This document shows positions 1 through 7,598 of a stretch of DNA of 64,000 bases, in pieces. Below the pieces are notes generated by a model, which saw only the letters and a program-made list of their open reading frames with translations, was not told the origin of the DNA and ran no database searches. The position numbers were made by a program, and so were the translations under genes. Each line of letters starts with the position of its first letter. Within the stretch, counting starts at the first letter, position 1. Source of the stretch: JACCTU01 sp963769665 (lineage in GTDB: Bacteria > Actinomycetota > Thermoleophilia > Gaiellales > Gaiellaceae); the NCBI GenBank assembly GCA_963769665.1, contig CAVYMQ010000003.1, positions 186,001 to 250,000 on the forward strand. The letters are read 5' to 3'.

Positions 1-1818
1 CCCCGTGCCGACGAGCGGCGCCTGGGCGATCATCAGCGGCACTGCCTGCCGCTGCATGTTCGCGCCCATCAGCGCGCGGTTCGCGTCGTTGTGCTCGAGG
101 AACGGGATCAGGGCGGTCGCGACCGACACGATCTGCGCCGGTGCGACGTCCATGAAGTCGACGTCCTTCGGGGCCGCGATCACGGCCTCGCCGCCACCGC
201 CGCCCGGGCGGGACAGCACTGCCTCGTGCTCGAACTTGCCCGTGCGCTCGTCGATCCGCTCCGAGGCCTGCGCGATCGTGTACTGCGCCTCCTCGATCGC
301 GTCGAGGTAGACGATCTCGTCCGTCACCTTGCCGTTCGTGACTCGGCGATACGGCGTCTGGATGAAGCCGAACTCCGACACGGTCGCCATCGACGCGAGC
401 GACGAGATGAGGCCGATGTTCGGGCCTTCAGGCGTCTCGATCGGGCACATGCGCCCGTAGTGCGTCGGGTGAACGTCGCGCACCTCGATCGGTGCGCGCT
501 CGCGCGTCAGGCCTCCGGCACCGAGCGCCGAGAGGCGCCGGCGGTGCGTGAGGCTAGAGAGCGAGTTCGTCTGGTCCAGGAACTGCGAGAGCTGCGAGGA
601 GCCGAAGAACTCCTTCAGCGCCGCCACGACCGGGCGGATGTTGATGATCGTCTGCGGAGTGATCGTGTCGACGTCCTCGGTGGTCATCCGCTCGCGGACG
701 ACGCGCTCCATGCGGTAGAGGCCGACCCGGAACGCTTCCTGGATCAGCTCGCCGACCGTGCGCAGGCGCCGGTTGCCGAAGTGCTCGTACTCGTCGAGCT
801 CGCTCGCGATCGGCGCACGCGGAAGTGAGATTGCGTCGGCTGCGTAGTCCTTCGACTCCTCCTCGAGCCCGAGGAGCTTCGGCAGCTCGACGAGCTTGCG
901 GACGAGCGAGACGATGTCCTGCTTCGTGAGGACCCGCGTGTCCTCGGGGACGTCGACGGACAGGCGCTGGTTCAGCTTGTAGCGGCCGACCTTCGTCAGG
1001 TCGTAGCGCTTCGGGTCGAAGAAGAGCGACCGCAGCAGGTTGCGCGCGTTGTCGAGCGTCGGCGGCTCGCCGGGGCGCTGCTTCTTGAAGACCTCGATCA
1101 GGGCCTGGTCCTCGGTCTGCGCCGGATCCTTCTCCAGCGTGTTCACGATGAACATCGAGTTGTCGAACAGCTTGAGGAGGGCCTCGTTGGTCGAGGTGTC
1201 GATCGCAACCCCGGTGGTCGGGTCCTCAGCGGGAAGCGCCCGCAGCAGCGTGGTGATCGGAAGCTTGCGCTTACGGTCGATCCGGGCGAAGACGATTCCC
1301 TTCTTGTCGATCTCGAGCTCGAGCCACGACCCGCGCGACGGCATGAGGTTCGCCGTGAAGACCTGCTTCGTCGGGTCCTTGGGCTCCATCAGGTAGGCGC
1401 CCGGGCTCCGGACGAGCTGCGTGACGATCACGCGCTCGGTGCCGTTGATGATGAACGTGCCCCACTCGGTCATCATCGGGAAGTCCCCCATGAAGACCGT
1501 CTGCTCGCGGATCTCGCCCGTCTCCTTGTTCACGAAGCGGACGGTCATCGAGAGCGGAGCCTGGTACGTCATGTCCTTCTCCCGGCACTCGGTGATCGAG
1601 ACCGGCGGCTCGCCAAAGCGGTACTCCCCGAACTCGACAGCCAGGGTGCCCGTGTAGTCCTCGATCGGCGAGATGTCGTCGATCGTCTCGCGGAGACCCT
1701 CGTCCAGGAACCAGTCGAAGCTGGCCTTCTGGATATCGATCAGGTTGGGGAGGTCGAGGACGTGCTTGAGGCGAGAAAAATTCTTGCGCGCGCGAGGCGC
1801 AGTGACCCGAGTGGTCAA
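1..1818 (-). CDS. rpoB: DNA-directed RNA polymerase subunit beta, N-terminal ~606 residues (3' end outside the window)
   Basis: Beta subunit of RNA polymerase. The frame stays open from 1818 to the window edge, so the C-terminal half is missing. Visible hallmarks are GTERVIVTQLVRSPG, the rifampicin-site stretch FFGSSQLSQFLDQTN followed by SLSSLTHRRRLSALGAGGL (D, H and S resistance positions all wild type), and VHPTHYGRMCPIETPEGPN. The start is chosen as TTG at 1818-1816 because AAGGGAGG lies 11 bases upstream (1837-1830) and the protein then begins shortly before the conserved NFSRLKHVLDLPNLI. It follows the ribosomal protein operon, but a small secreted-protein gene and two hairpins separate it from rplL, so it probably also has its own promoter in 1838-1998; I could not identify one there. 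The identity is certain, the start less so. Confidence 0.97.
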   Translation of the reverse strand, partial: MTTRVTAPRARKNFSRLKHVLDLPNLIDIQKASFDWFLDEGLRETIDDISPIEDYTGTLAVEFGEYRFGEPPVSITECREKDMTYQAPLSMTVRFVNKETGEIREQTVFMGDFPMMTEWGTFIINGTERVIVTQLVRSPGAYLMEPKDPTKQVFTANLMPSRGSWLELEIDKKGIVFARIDRKRKLPITTLLRALPAEDPTTGVAIDTSTNEALLKLFDNSMFIVNTLEKDPAQTEDQALIEVFKKQRPGEPPTLDNARNLLRSLFFDPKRYDLTKVGRYKLNQRLSVDVPEDTRVLTKQDIVSLVRKLVELPKLLGLEEESKDYAADAISLPRAPIASELDEYEHFGNRRLRTVGELIQEAFRVGLYRMERVVRERMTTEDVDTITPQTIINIRPVVAALKEFFGSSQLSQFLDQTNSLSSLTHRRRLSALGAGGLTRERAPIEVRDVHPTHYGRMCPIETPEGPNIGLISSLASMATVSEFGFIQTPYRRVTNGKVTDEIVYLDAIEEAQYTIAQASERIDERTGKFEHEAVLSRPGGGGGEAVIAAPKDVDFMDVAPAQIVSVATALIPFLEHNDANRALMGANMQRQAVPLMIAQAPLVGTG

Positions 1819-1998
1819 AGTGCGAACAGCCTCCCTTGGAGAAACGGCGTGGTAATGGGCGGAGAGCGGACGGACGGACGAGCGGAAACGGCGCGGAACC
1901 GCTCAGGGTACCGAAGTACCCCCTCCATGCGCAAGGGATTCCGGACGGGTTCGCCGTCGGCGGTAGCCAGGATGGTAGCGCGACTCTCCCGGAATTGC

Positions 1999-2024
1999 CA
2001 GAGACGCCCTTTCGGGCGTCTCTG
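1999..2024 (-). terminator. Stem-loop between the secreted-protein gene and rpoB
   Basis: An 11-bp perfect stem (CAGAGACGCCC paired with GGGCGTCTCTG) closes a TTTC loop about 30 bases after the stop of the secreted-protein gene. There is no clear T tract on the minus strand, so it may be a weak terminator or attenuator before rpoB rather than a full stop. Confidence 0.55.
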
Positions 2025-2052
2025 AGGGGAGGTCCGCAGTCGGGTGTGGGCG

Positions 2053-2463
2053 CTAGGGCCCGGTCGTGGTGGTGCTTCCGGACGACCCGGCGCAGCTGCC
2101 TGCGCCCTTGGCCTTTCCGGTGGTCGTTCCGGTCGAGGCGGTCGAGGCGATGCTTGCCGTCGAGGTCGTCCCGGTCGAGCCGGGCTCGGCCTCGAGGGCG
2201 CGGTCGCCGTGCCGCTTGTGCGCCGGCCACGCCTGCTTGTTGATCCGCATCTTGACCCACTTGGTGCTGCCGGTCCTGTGGCAGATCCAGAGCTTCTTGG
2301 CGGAGTGCTTGTCCGTCGTCGTCGACCCTGTGCTGGTCGACGCCGTCGAGGACGTTGCCGTCTTGTTCTTGCCCTTGCCGGGGGGCGGGCCCTTGGCCAC
2401 TGCCACCGACGCGGCGATGCCGACCAGGAACAGGGCTGTGATCACGAGTGCTTTGAGCTTCAC
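2053..2463 (-). CDS. Small secreted Ser/Thr/Ala-rich protein with a WICHRTG...HxRHGD motif
   Basis: A 136-residue protein of unknown function. Residues 1-23 form a clear signal peptide (MKLKALVITALFLVGIAASVAVA). A low-complexity Ser/Thr/Ala/Gly linker follows. Near residues 57-88 is the only ordered-looking part, LWICHRTGSTKWVKMRINKQ followed by AWPAHKRHGD, with one Cys and several His. The tail is again Ser/Thr/Gly-rich. I recall similar Cys/His motifs in short secreted proteins of related actinomycetes, but no function is assigned. It sits between rplL and rpoB, flanked by a hairpin on each side (2560-2585 and 1999-2024), which is an unusual place for an exported protein. A cell-surface or wall-associated role is only inferred. 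Confidence 0.75.
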   Translation of the reverse strand: MKLKALVITALFLVGIAASVAVAKGPPPGKGKNKTATSSTASTSTGSTTTDKHSAKKLWICHRTGSTKWVKMRINKQAWPAHKRHGDRALEAEPGSTGTTSTASIASTASTGTTTGKAKGAGSCAGSSGSTTTTGP

Positions 2464-2559
2464 GGGTACAGGTCTCCTCGGGGTCCTTGGGGGTTACGCC
2501 CAACTAGATGCTTCGGCGCCCGAGAACCTGCGCTCCACCTGCTGCGATCACTGAAACGA

Positions 2560-2585
2560 GGGAGGGCGCCCGTAGGCGCCCTCCC
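2560..2585 (-). terminator. Strong stem-loop after rplL
   Basis: A perfect 11-bp stem, GGGAGGGCGCC paired with GGCGCCCTCCC, closes a four-base loop 28 bases after the rplL stop. It probably ends or attenuates the L10-L7/L12 transcript before the secreted-protein gene. Confidence 0.7.
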
Positions 2586-2612
2586 GGAACCGGCTGTCAA
2601 CCTCGATCGAGG

Positions 2613-2993
2613 CTACTTGACCTCGACGGTCGCGCCGGCCTCCTCGAGCTGGGCCTTGATCGAGTCGGCCTCCTCGCGGGGCACGCCCTCCTTGACTGCC
2701 TTGGGGGCGCTGTCCACGACGTCCTTGGCCTCCTTGAGGCCGAGGCCCGTGATCGCGCGGACGACCTTGATCACGCCGATCTTCTGCTGGCCGGCCTCGG
2801 TCAGCACGACGTCGAAGGCGCTCTGCTCCTCCGCCGCCGCCGCGTCGCCGCCGCCGCCTGCCGGAGCGGCGACCGCGACCGGCGCTGCGGCCGTCACGCC
2901 CCACTCCTCTTCGATCTTGTTCTTCAGCTCGACGAGCTCCAGGACGGTCATCTTCCCGAGCTCGCCGAAGACGGTGTCGACACCGCTGGCCAT
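2613..2993 (-). CDS. rplL: 50S ribosomal protein L7/L12
   Basis: Stalk protein of the large ribosomal subunit, which recruits the translational GTPases. It has 126 residues: an N-terminal dimerisation helix (MTVLELVELKNKIEEEWG), an Ala/Gly/Pro hinge at about 34-56, and the conserved C-terminal domain with IGVIKVVRAITGLGLKEAKD, which binds elongation factors. It starts 3 bases after the rplJ stop, so the pair is co-transcribed and presumably translationally coupled. It carries about 10 extra residues before the usual MTxxEL start. The internal ATG at residue 15 would remove too much of the dimerisation helix, so the longer form is preferred. Confidence 0.97.
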   Translation of the reverse strand: MASGVDTVFGELGKMTVLELVELKNKIEEEWGVTAAAPVAVAAPAGGGGDAAAAEEQSAFDVVLTEAGQQKIGVIKVVRAITGLGLKEAKDVVDSAPKAVKEGVPREEADSIKAQLEEAGATVEVK

Positions 2994-2995
2994 GC

Positions 2996-3688
2996 CTACT
3001 CCTCCTCTGCTTGCGTTTCGCTGGTCTCTTCGTTCTCAGTTTGTGGCTCTGAGCCACTTGCCTCCGGCTCGGCCGGCGCTTCGCCCTCCGGAGCGGAATC
3101 TGCGGGCTCGGCCTCGCCCGAAACGACGGTTTGTGGCTCTGAGCCACTTGCATCTCCACCCGCCTGCAGCTGCTCGATCCGGGCGTCGATCAGCCCGACG
3201 AGGTTCTGGAGCGGCGCGTTGAACAGCCCGACGATCGCGTAGAGCGGAGCGGCGATCGCGCCGAGCACCTGGCCGCGCAGCTGGTCGAGCGGCGGGAGCT
3301 TCGCGAGGCTCTCGATGTCCTCCGCCGTGATCGGGCGGCCGTCGAGGATGCCTCCCCGGACCGCGAGCACCTTCGTTTCGCGGGCGGTCGCGCCGATCGC
3401 CTTGGCAACGGCAACGGGGTCGCCGTCGGTCTCGAGGAACGCAATCGCTGTCGGGCCCTCGAGCAGCGCGAGCAGCGCGTCGGCGCCCGCGGCCTCGGCC
3501 GCGCGGCGGGTCAGCGTGTTCTTGACGACGGTGAACTTCGCCCCGTGCTTGAGCAGCTCGGAGCGGAGATCGTCGATCTGGGGCATCGTCAGCCCGCGGT
3601 AGTCCGCGACGATCAGCGTCTCGCTCGACTTGAGCCGATCGGTCAGGTCTGCGACGACCTTCTGCTTGTCCTCTTTCTGCACTGTCAT
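2996..3688 (-). CDS. rplJ: 50S ribosomal protein L10 with a repeated acidic tail
   Basis: Base of the L7/L12 stalk and usual autogenous repressor of its own operon. It has 230 residues, against about 165-180 for typical L10. The core includes LIVADYRGLTMPQIDDLR, VVKNTLTRRA and the L7/L12-binding helices near IGLIDARIEQL. The extra 50 or so residues are Glu/Ala/Pro/Ser-rich and contain the octapeptide ASGSEPQT twice (about 180-187 and 210-217), encoded by identical DNA (see the repeat entry). Such an acidic tail is not part of the family core and is likely disordered. It is preceded by an L10-leader-like region and followed at 3 bases by rplL. Confidence 0.96.
   Translation of the reverse strand: MTVQKEDKQKVVADLTDRLKSSETLIVADYRGLTMPQIDDLRSELLKHGAKFTVVKNTLTRRAAEAAGADALLALLEGPTAIAFLETDGDPVAVAKAIGATARETKVLAVRGGILDGRPITAEDIESLAKLPPLDQLRGQVLGAIAAPLYAIVGLFNAPLQNLVGLIDARIEQLQAGGDASGSEPQTVVSGEAEPADSAPEGEAPAEPEASGSEPQTENEETSETQAEEE
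3039..3151 (-). repeat. Two identical 23-bp palindromic repeats inside rplJ
   Basis: The same 23 bases occur at 3039-3061 and 3129-3151, exactly 90 bases apart and so in the same reading frame. Each contains GTGGCTCTGAGCCAC, a 7-bp inverted repeat with a one-base centre. Both copies encode ASGSEPQT in the acidic tail of L10. The geometry (short arms, single central base) matches the GGTGCCAGGCACC and GGTGTCAGACACC palindromes elsewhere in the window. Confidence 0.85.
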
Positions 3689-3811
3689 TCCCTCCGGAAT
3701 GACTAGGCCCGCCGGAGGCGGGCCAGGACGAGCGCGACTGCGCCCGGACGAGCCCCACCTCGACTGGACTTCTGCCTCGCGGCTGCCAGTGGTCTTCGGC
3801 GGTCTAGTCGG
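3689..3811 (-). promoter_or_regulatory. Probable L10 leader (autoregulatory mRNA region) between rplA and rplJ
   Basis: The 123-base gap holds a GC-rich structured RNA candidate on the minus strand. It includes CCGAAGACCACTGGCAGCCG near its 5' end, like the L10-binding leaders of other bacteria, and a strong hairpin CCCGCCTCCGGCGGG just before the rplJ start. L10 leaders upstream of rplJ-rplL bind L10(L12) and repress the operon. The call rests on position and partial motif. A covariance-model search for the L10_leader family would settle it. Confidence 0.6.
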
Positions 3812-4564
3812 TTACGTCGTAACTGTAGCGACCTCGCTCGAGTCGTTCGCCTCGGCGAACTCCTCCAGGATCCCCCGCACGCGGGCGGGGTCGACCTTGA
3901 TCCCCGGGGTCATCGTGCCCGCGAGGGTGATTCCCTTGATGTAGCGGCCTTTCGCGGCCGACGGCTTCGCCCGCACGATCTCCTCGACGAGCGCGGCGTA
4001 GTTCTCGACGAGCTCGCGCTCGCCGAAGCTCTTCTTGCCGATCGCGACGTGCACGTTCGCGCCGCGGTCGGTCCGGTACTCGAGCTTGCCGGCCTTCGCG
4101 TCGCGGACGGCCTTGCCGACGTCCATCGTCACGGTGCCGGTCTTCGGGTTCGGCATCAGGCCACGTGGGCCGAGCACCCGGCCGAGCCGGCCGACGACGC
4201 CCATCTGGTCGGGCGTCGCGATCGCGACGTCGAAGTCGATCGTGCCCTCCTCGATCGTCTTCGCGAGGTCGGCGGTGCCGACGACGTCGGCGCCTGCCTC
4301 CTGAGCCTCGCGCGCCTTGTCTCCCTCGGCGAACACGGCGACGCGAGTCTCGCGGCCGGTGCCGTGCGGGAGCATCAGGGTGCCGCGGAGCTGCTGATCG
4401 GCGTGCCGGACGTTCAGGCCGAGGCGGAAGTGCGCCTCCACCGTCTCGTCGAACTTCACGCCGTCGAAGTTCTTCAGGATCTTCACGGCCTCGACCGGCG
4501 AGTAGAGCTTCTCGCGGTCGATCGCGGCGCGCGCCGCGCGGTAGAGCTTTCCGTGCTTCGGCAT
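3812..4564 (-). CDS. rplA: 50S ribosomal protein L1
   Basis: Binds 23S rRNA at the L1 stalk. It has 250 residues, close to normal length, with family signatures GTADLAKTIEEG, VVGRLGRVLGPRGLMPNPK and GRYIKGITLAGTMTPGIKVD. The start codon overlaps the stop of rplK by one base (TAATG), indicating translational coupling within rpmG-secE-nusG-rplK-rplA. Confidence 0.97.
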   Translation of the reverse strand: MPKHGKLYRAARAAIDREKLYSPVEAVKILKNFDGVKFDETVEAHFRLGLNVRHADQQLRGTLMLPHGTGRETRVAVFAEGDKAREAQEAGADVVGTADLAKTIEEGTIDFDVAIATPDQMGVVGRLGRVLGPRGLMPNPKTGTVTMDVGKAVRDAKAGKLEYRTDRGANVHVAIGKKSFGERELVENYAALVEEIVRAKPSAAKGRYIKGITLAGTMTPGIKVDPARVRGILEEFAEANDSSEVATVTT

Positions 4565-4989
4565 TACCTCTCCACCTCCACGCCCATCGAGCGCGCCGTG
4601 CCGGCGATCACGAGCATCGCCTGGTCGACGTCGCGCGCGTTCAGGTCTTCCATCTTCGCCTCGGCGATCGAGCGGAGCTGGGCCTTCGTCAAGCGCCCGA
4701 CCTTCTCGCGGTTCGGCTCCCCCGAGCCCTTCTCGATCCGCAGCGCCTCCTTGATCAGGACGGCGGCCGGCGGCGTCTTCGTGATGAACGTGAACGAGCG
4801 GTCCTCGAAGACGGTGATCTCGACCGGGATGATCCGGCCGTTCTGGTCGGCGGTCTGCGCGTTGAACGCCTTGCAGAACTCCATGATGTTGACGCCGTGC
4901 TGGCCGAGCGCAGGCCCGACCGGCGGGGCCGGGTTCGCCTGACCGCCGGGGATCTGGAGCTTGATCGTGGTGAGAATCTTTTTCGCCAT
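4564..4989 (-). CDS. rplK: 50S ribosomal protein L11
   Basis: Part of the GTPase-associated centre of the large subunit. It has 141 residues starting MAKKILTTIKLQIPGGQANP, with the canonical PPVGPALGQHGVNIMEFCKAFN and the C-terminal RNA-binding domain ending in GTARSMGVEVER. The start at 4989 overlaps the nusG stop (TAATG), and its stop overlaps the rplA start in the same way, so nusG-rplK-rplA are tightly coupled. Confidence 0.97.
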   Translation of the reverse strand: MAKKILTTIKLQIPGGQANPAPPVGPALGQHGVNIMEFCKAFNAQTADQNGRIIPVEITVFEDRSFTFITKTPPAAVLIKEALRIEKGSGEPNREKVGRLTKAQLRSIAEAKMEDLNARDVDQAMLVIAGTARSMGVEVER

Positions 4990-5519
4990 TAGTCGATCTT
5001 CTTCACCTGGTCGAAGCCGAGCTCGACGGGGACCTGGCGCTCGAAGATGTCGACGAGCACCTTCAGCTTCTGCTGGTCCGGGTTGACGTCGACGATCTCG
5101 CCGTCGAAGTCGCTGAGCGGGCCGGAGGTGACCTTCACCTGCTCGCCGAGGATGAACTCGACGAGGGTGCGCGCGCGCTCGGCGGTCGAGGCGCCCGTGT
5201 GCAGGATGCGGTCGACCTCGGGCTGCGAGAGCGGGATCGGCTTGCTGCCGGCGCCGACGAACCCGGTCACGCCCGGCGTGTTCTTCACGACCGTCCAGGC
5301 GTCGTCGTTCAGGTCCATGTTCACGAGCACGTAGCCCGGAAGCACGCGCTTCTCGGCCTGCACCTTCTGGCCGTCCTTCGTCTCGATCACCTGCTCGGTC
5401 GGGACGACGACGCGCCGGAAGCGCGGGCGCTGGTTCATCGAGTCGATCCGGTGCTCGAGGTTGGCCTTCACCTTGTTCTCGTGGCCCGAATACGTGTTGA
5501 TGACATACCAGCGAAACAT
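4989..5519 (-). CDS. nusG: Transcription termination/antitermination protein NusG
   Basis: NusG binds the beta' clamp of RNA polymerase and links it to Rho or to the ribosome. It has 176 residues. The NGN domain begins WYVINTYSGHENKVKANLEHR and contains LPGYVLVNMDLNDDAWTVVK; the C-terminal KOW domain has GEQVKVTSGPLSDFDGEIVDV. The start at 5519 (MFRWYVINTY) is chosen over longer in-frame extensions because it gives the family N-terminus and overlaps the secE stop by one base. Confidence 0.96.
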   Translation of the reverse strand: MFRWYVINTYSGHENKVKANLEHRIDSMNQRPRFRRVVVPTEQVIETKDGQKVQAEKRVLPGYVLVNMDLNDDAWTVVKNTPGVTGFVGAGSKPIPLSQPEVDRILHTGASTAERARTLVEFILGEQVKVTSGPLSDFDGEIVDVNPDQQKLKVLVDIFERQVPVELGFDQVKKID

Positions 5520-5872
5520 CAGAGAATGATCTCCATGACGCGCTTCCAGACCAGGTCGTTGATCCAGAGATACGCACCGACGATCGCGCAGGCGATGATC
5601 ACGACGACCGCGCCCGTCGTCACCTGGCGCTGGTCGGGCCACTCGACCTTGCGGAGCTCGGCGTACGACTCCCGGACGAAGGAGCCGCGCTGAGCCTCGC
5701 GCCGGCCGGTCTGGCCGCGCTGCGTCTGCGCGGCCGGGCGCACCTGCGCCTGGCGCGAGCGAGCGCGCTGCGAGAAGGACTGGTCGCCCCCACCCGCAGG
5801 TGCCGGGGTGCCCGCCGGGGCGGCAGCGCCCTGGGCGCGCCGCTGGGCGCGCCTCTGTGCGCGGGAAGCCAT
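5519..5872 (-). CDS. secE: Preprotein translocase subunit SecE
   Basis: Essential single-span subunit of the SecYEG channel. It has 117 residues. The conserved part is C-terminal: ESYAELRKVEWPDQRQVT, then one transmembrane helix (VVVIIACAIVGAYLWINDLVW). The first 70 or so residues are a Gln/Arg/Ala/Pro-rich, basic, probably disordered extension, longer than usual. The start at 5872 (MASRAQRRAQ) overlaps the rpmG stop by one base, which argues against the longer in-frame reading. It lies directly upstream of nusG, the standard order. Confidence 0.94.
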   Translation of the reverse strand: MASRAQRRAQRRAQGAAAPAGTPAPAGGGDQSFSQRARSRQAQVRPAAQTQRGQTGRREAQRGSFVRESYAELRKVEWPDQRQVTTGAVVVIIACAIVGAYLWINDLVWKRVMEIIL

Positions 5873-6033
5873 TAGCGAGTCTCCCGGTGGGGCGTGTGCT
5901 TGCCGCACCAGCGGCAGTACTTGTTGAACTCGATCCGGTCGGGATCGTTTCGCTTGGACTTCATCGTCTGGTAGTTCCGTCGCTTGCACTCGGTGCAGGC
6001 GAGGGTGATCCCGACTCGTACTCCAGTGGCCAT
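5872..6033 (-). CDS. rpmG: 50S ribosomal protein L33
   Basis: A 53-residue zinc-type L33, MATGVRVGITLACTECKRRN through KYCRWCGKHTPHRETR. Two CxxC pairs (CTEC and CRWC) indicate the zinc-binding C+ form. It is the first protein gene of the rpmG-secE-nusG-rplK-rplA operon, downstream of tRNA-Met. The start at 6033 gives the family N-terminus. Confidence 0.95.
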   Translation of the reverse strand: MATGVRVGITLACTECKRRNYQTMKSKRNDPDRIEFNKYCRWCGKHTPHRETR

Positions 6034-6116
6034 GTGATCTCTCTCTGAGGGCGCGGAAAACCAGGGCTACCGCCCCGCGAATCGCGCATGGTAGCGAAGA
6101 TCGGCGGCCTGGCTGA

Positions 6117-6189
6117 TAGCGGCGGGTGGATTCGAACCACCGACCTACGGGTTATGAGTCCGTCGCTCTAACCACTGAGCTACGCCGCC
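6117..6189 (-). tRNA. tRNA-Met (anticodon CAT)
   Basis: A 73-base cloverleaf with a 7-bp acceptor stem (GGCGGCG with CGCCGCT, one G-T pair), D-arm TAGCTCAGTGGTTAGAGC, anticodon stem-loop GACGGACTCATAACCCGTA with CAT, and T-arm GGTGGTTCGAATCCACC. CCA is not encoded. A -10-like TAAACT lies at 6206-6201, 11 bases upstream. It most likely serves elongator Met; a CAT anticodon could also be tRNA-Ile2, which sequence alone does not exclude. It opens the rpmG-secE-nusG transcription block. Confidence 0.93.
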
Positions 6190-6268
6190 GAGCGGGCGCT
6201 AGTTTAGCTAGCTGTCTGCGCAGGTCGCGAATCCGCTCCGCGGATCCGCGACGCGCGAAGACCCTAAA

Positions 6269-6290
6269 GGCGGCCACTTTCGTGGCCGCT
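6269..6290 (-). terminator. Rho-independent terminator of the pilV-pilC operon
   Basis: GCGGCCAC and GTGGCCGC form an 8-bp stem with a four-base loop. On the minus strand CTTTAGGG follows. It lies about 25 bases after the stop of the epimerase-like gene and closes that operon. Confidence 0.7.
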
Positions 6291-6313
6291 GCCGCTGCGA
6301 CTTCCCATCAGCC

Positions 6314-7579
6314 CTAGTAGGCGGCGCAGAGCGGGATCCGCGCCAGGTTCCCGGAGGAGTCCGCGACGACGAGCGTCACCGTGCCCATGCGGGTCGGCGG
6401 AGTCGCCAGGCGAGCCGCGCCGAGCCGCTCGAACCGGCCGAGGACGCGCGTCTTGATCTTGCCCCTGCCCACGTGCCGCTCCAGCCGCACGTCGAACCAC
6501 GGCGACTTGGAGTCGGAGGCTCGCCACGCGAGCCGGTGGCCGTCGAGCGCCGCGCGAACGTCGGGTGGTTTGGTGTCCTCGCCCACGTGCACCCACGGCA
6601 GACCGAGCAGGGTCGTGTTCCCGGCGATGTCGGTCGCGGTCGCCCAGACCGGGTAGCGGCCCGGCTCGACCGCCTGTGGCCACCAATAGAAGGTGCGCCA
6701 CCCGCGCTCGAACCACTGCGAGGTCCGCGTGCCCGCGATCTGGAAGGTCACAGTCGACGGCTTCGAGAGCCAGAAGCCGACCGAAGCGAAGTCCCGGAGG
6801 CCGTCGAGCACGGGCAGGACCTCTTCCGACGGGCGGCCCTTTCGGAGCACGGGCGGCAGTCTCCGATACTTCGAGAATCGGTTGGCGTAGACGCGCCAAC
6901 GTCCACCCGCCTGACGGGCCGAGAGCTTCCAGAGCAGCGTCGTGACGTACGAGTGGTACTCGAGCGTCGACGCCCGACCGCCGAGGGCGTACCGCGACCA
7001 CGACCCCGTGTCGAACCGCGGCAGCAGCAAACGGGCGGTGCGGCGGAGCTCGCGGGCTAGCCGGCGCGCCCGGTCGTCGTTGGTCAACCGTGCGTACTCG
7101 CCGAGCGAGAGGGCGGCCTGGAGCTGCGCGTTCAGCACGACGACGTCGCTGTAGCCGTAGAGCTTGATCCACGGGCCCTGTGGCAGCTGCGTGACCAGCC
7201 GCAGCGGAATCGGCAGGAACGCGCGTCGCGCTGCCCTCTTCCGGCCGGCACGCGCGAGCGCCTGCGCCGCGACCGCCTGCGCGAGCCCCGAGGTCCACCC
7301 GCTTCGCCCCCCGGGCACGTTGTAGTACCAGACGAGCCCGAAGCGTCCTTGTCGGCTTCCGCGCGCGATCAGGGCGTCTGCCATCCGCTGCGCCCGCACG
7401 CGCTTCCCCGCGGTCACTGCCAGGTTGAGCTTGCCGAAGCTGGCCAGGGGATGGAAGTAGCGGCCGGTCAACCCCGATCGATAGACCGCTCCGTCGGGCG
7501 TCTCCACACTGCGGGCGGCCGCGGCGGACGGGAGTGCGAGCAGCGCCGCTCCGGCGACGACGGCCAGCCTCAACCCCAT
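6314..7579 (-). CDS. Secreted D-glucuronyl C5-epimerase-like protein
   Basis: A 421-residue exported protein with an N-terminal signal peptide ending near AAARS. The middle part matches the C-terminal catalytic domain of heparosan/glucuronyl C5-epimerases: WYYNVPGGRSGWTSGLAQA, later FDTGSWSRYALGG and YHSYVTTLLWKL, in the order seen in that family. The last 150 residues look like beta-sandwich modules (PGRYPVWATATDIAGNTTLL; GTVTLVVADSSGNLAR). Family members invert uronic acids in polysaccharides; the substrate here is unknown. The start at 7579 gives a clean signal peptide and a 19-base gap to the upstream gene. It is the last gene of the operon with the pilV-like pilin, pilC and an RTX/PASTA protein, so a role in pilus or surface glycan modification is inferred. 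Confidence 0.75.
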   Translation of the reverse strand: MGLRLAVVAGAALLALPSAAAARSVETPDGAVYRSGLTGRYFHPLASFGKLNLAVTAGKRVRAQRMADALIARGSRQGRFGLVWYYNVPGGRSGWTSGLAQAVAAQALARAGRKRAARRAFLPIPLRLVTQLPQGPWIKLYGYSDVVVLNAQLQAALSLGEYARLTNDDRARRLARELRRTARLLLPRFDTGSWSRYALGGRASTLEYHSYVTTLLWKLSARQAGGRWRVYANRFSKYRRLPPVLRKGRPSEEVLPVLDGLRDFASVGFWLSKPSTVTFQIAGTRTSQWFERGWRTFYWWPQAVEPGRYPVWATATDIAGNTTLLGLPWVHVGEDTKPPDVRAALDGHRLAWRASDSKSPWFDVRLERHVGRGKIKTRVLGRFERLGAARLATPPTRMGTVTLVVADSSGNLARIPLCAAY

Positions 7580-7598
7580 CCGCCGAGCGTAGCCCGGA

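Noticed and set aside
1271..2503. 410-codon open frame on the minus strand across the rpoB start
   Set aside because: It overlaps rpoB in another frame and the small secreted gene; translation is Arg/Asp/Gly-rich noise.
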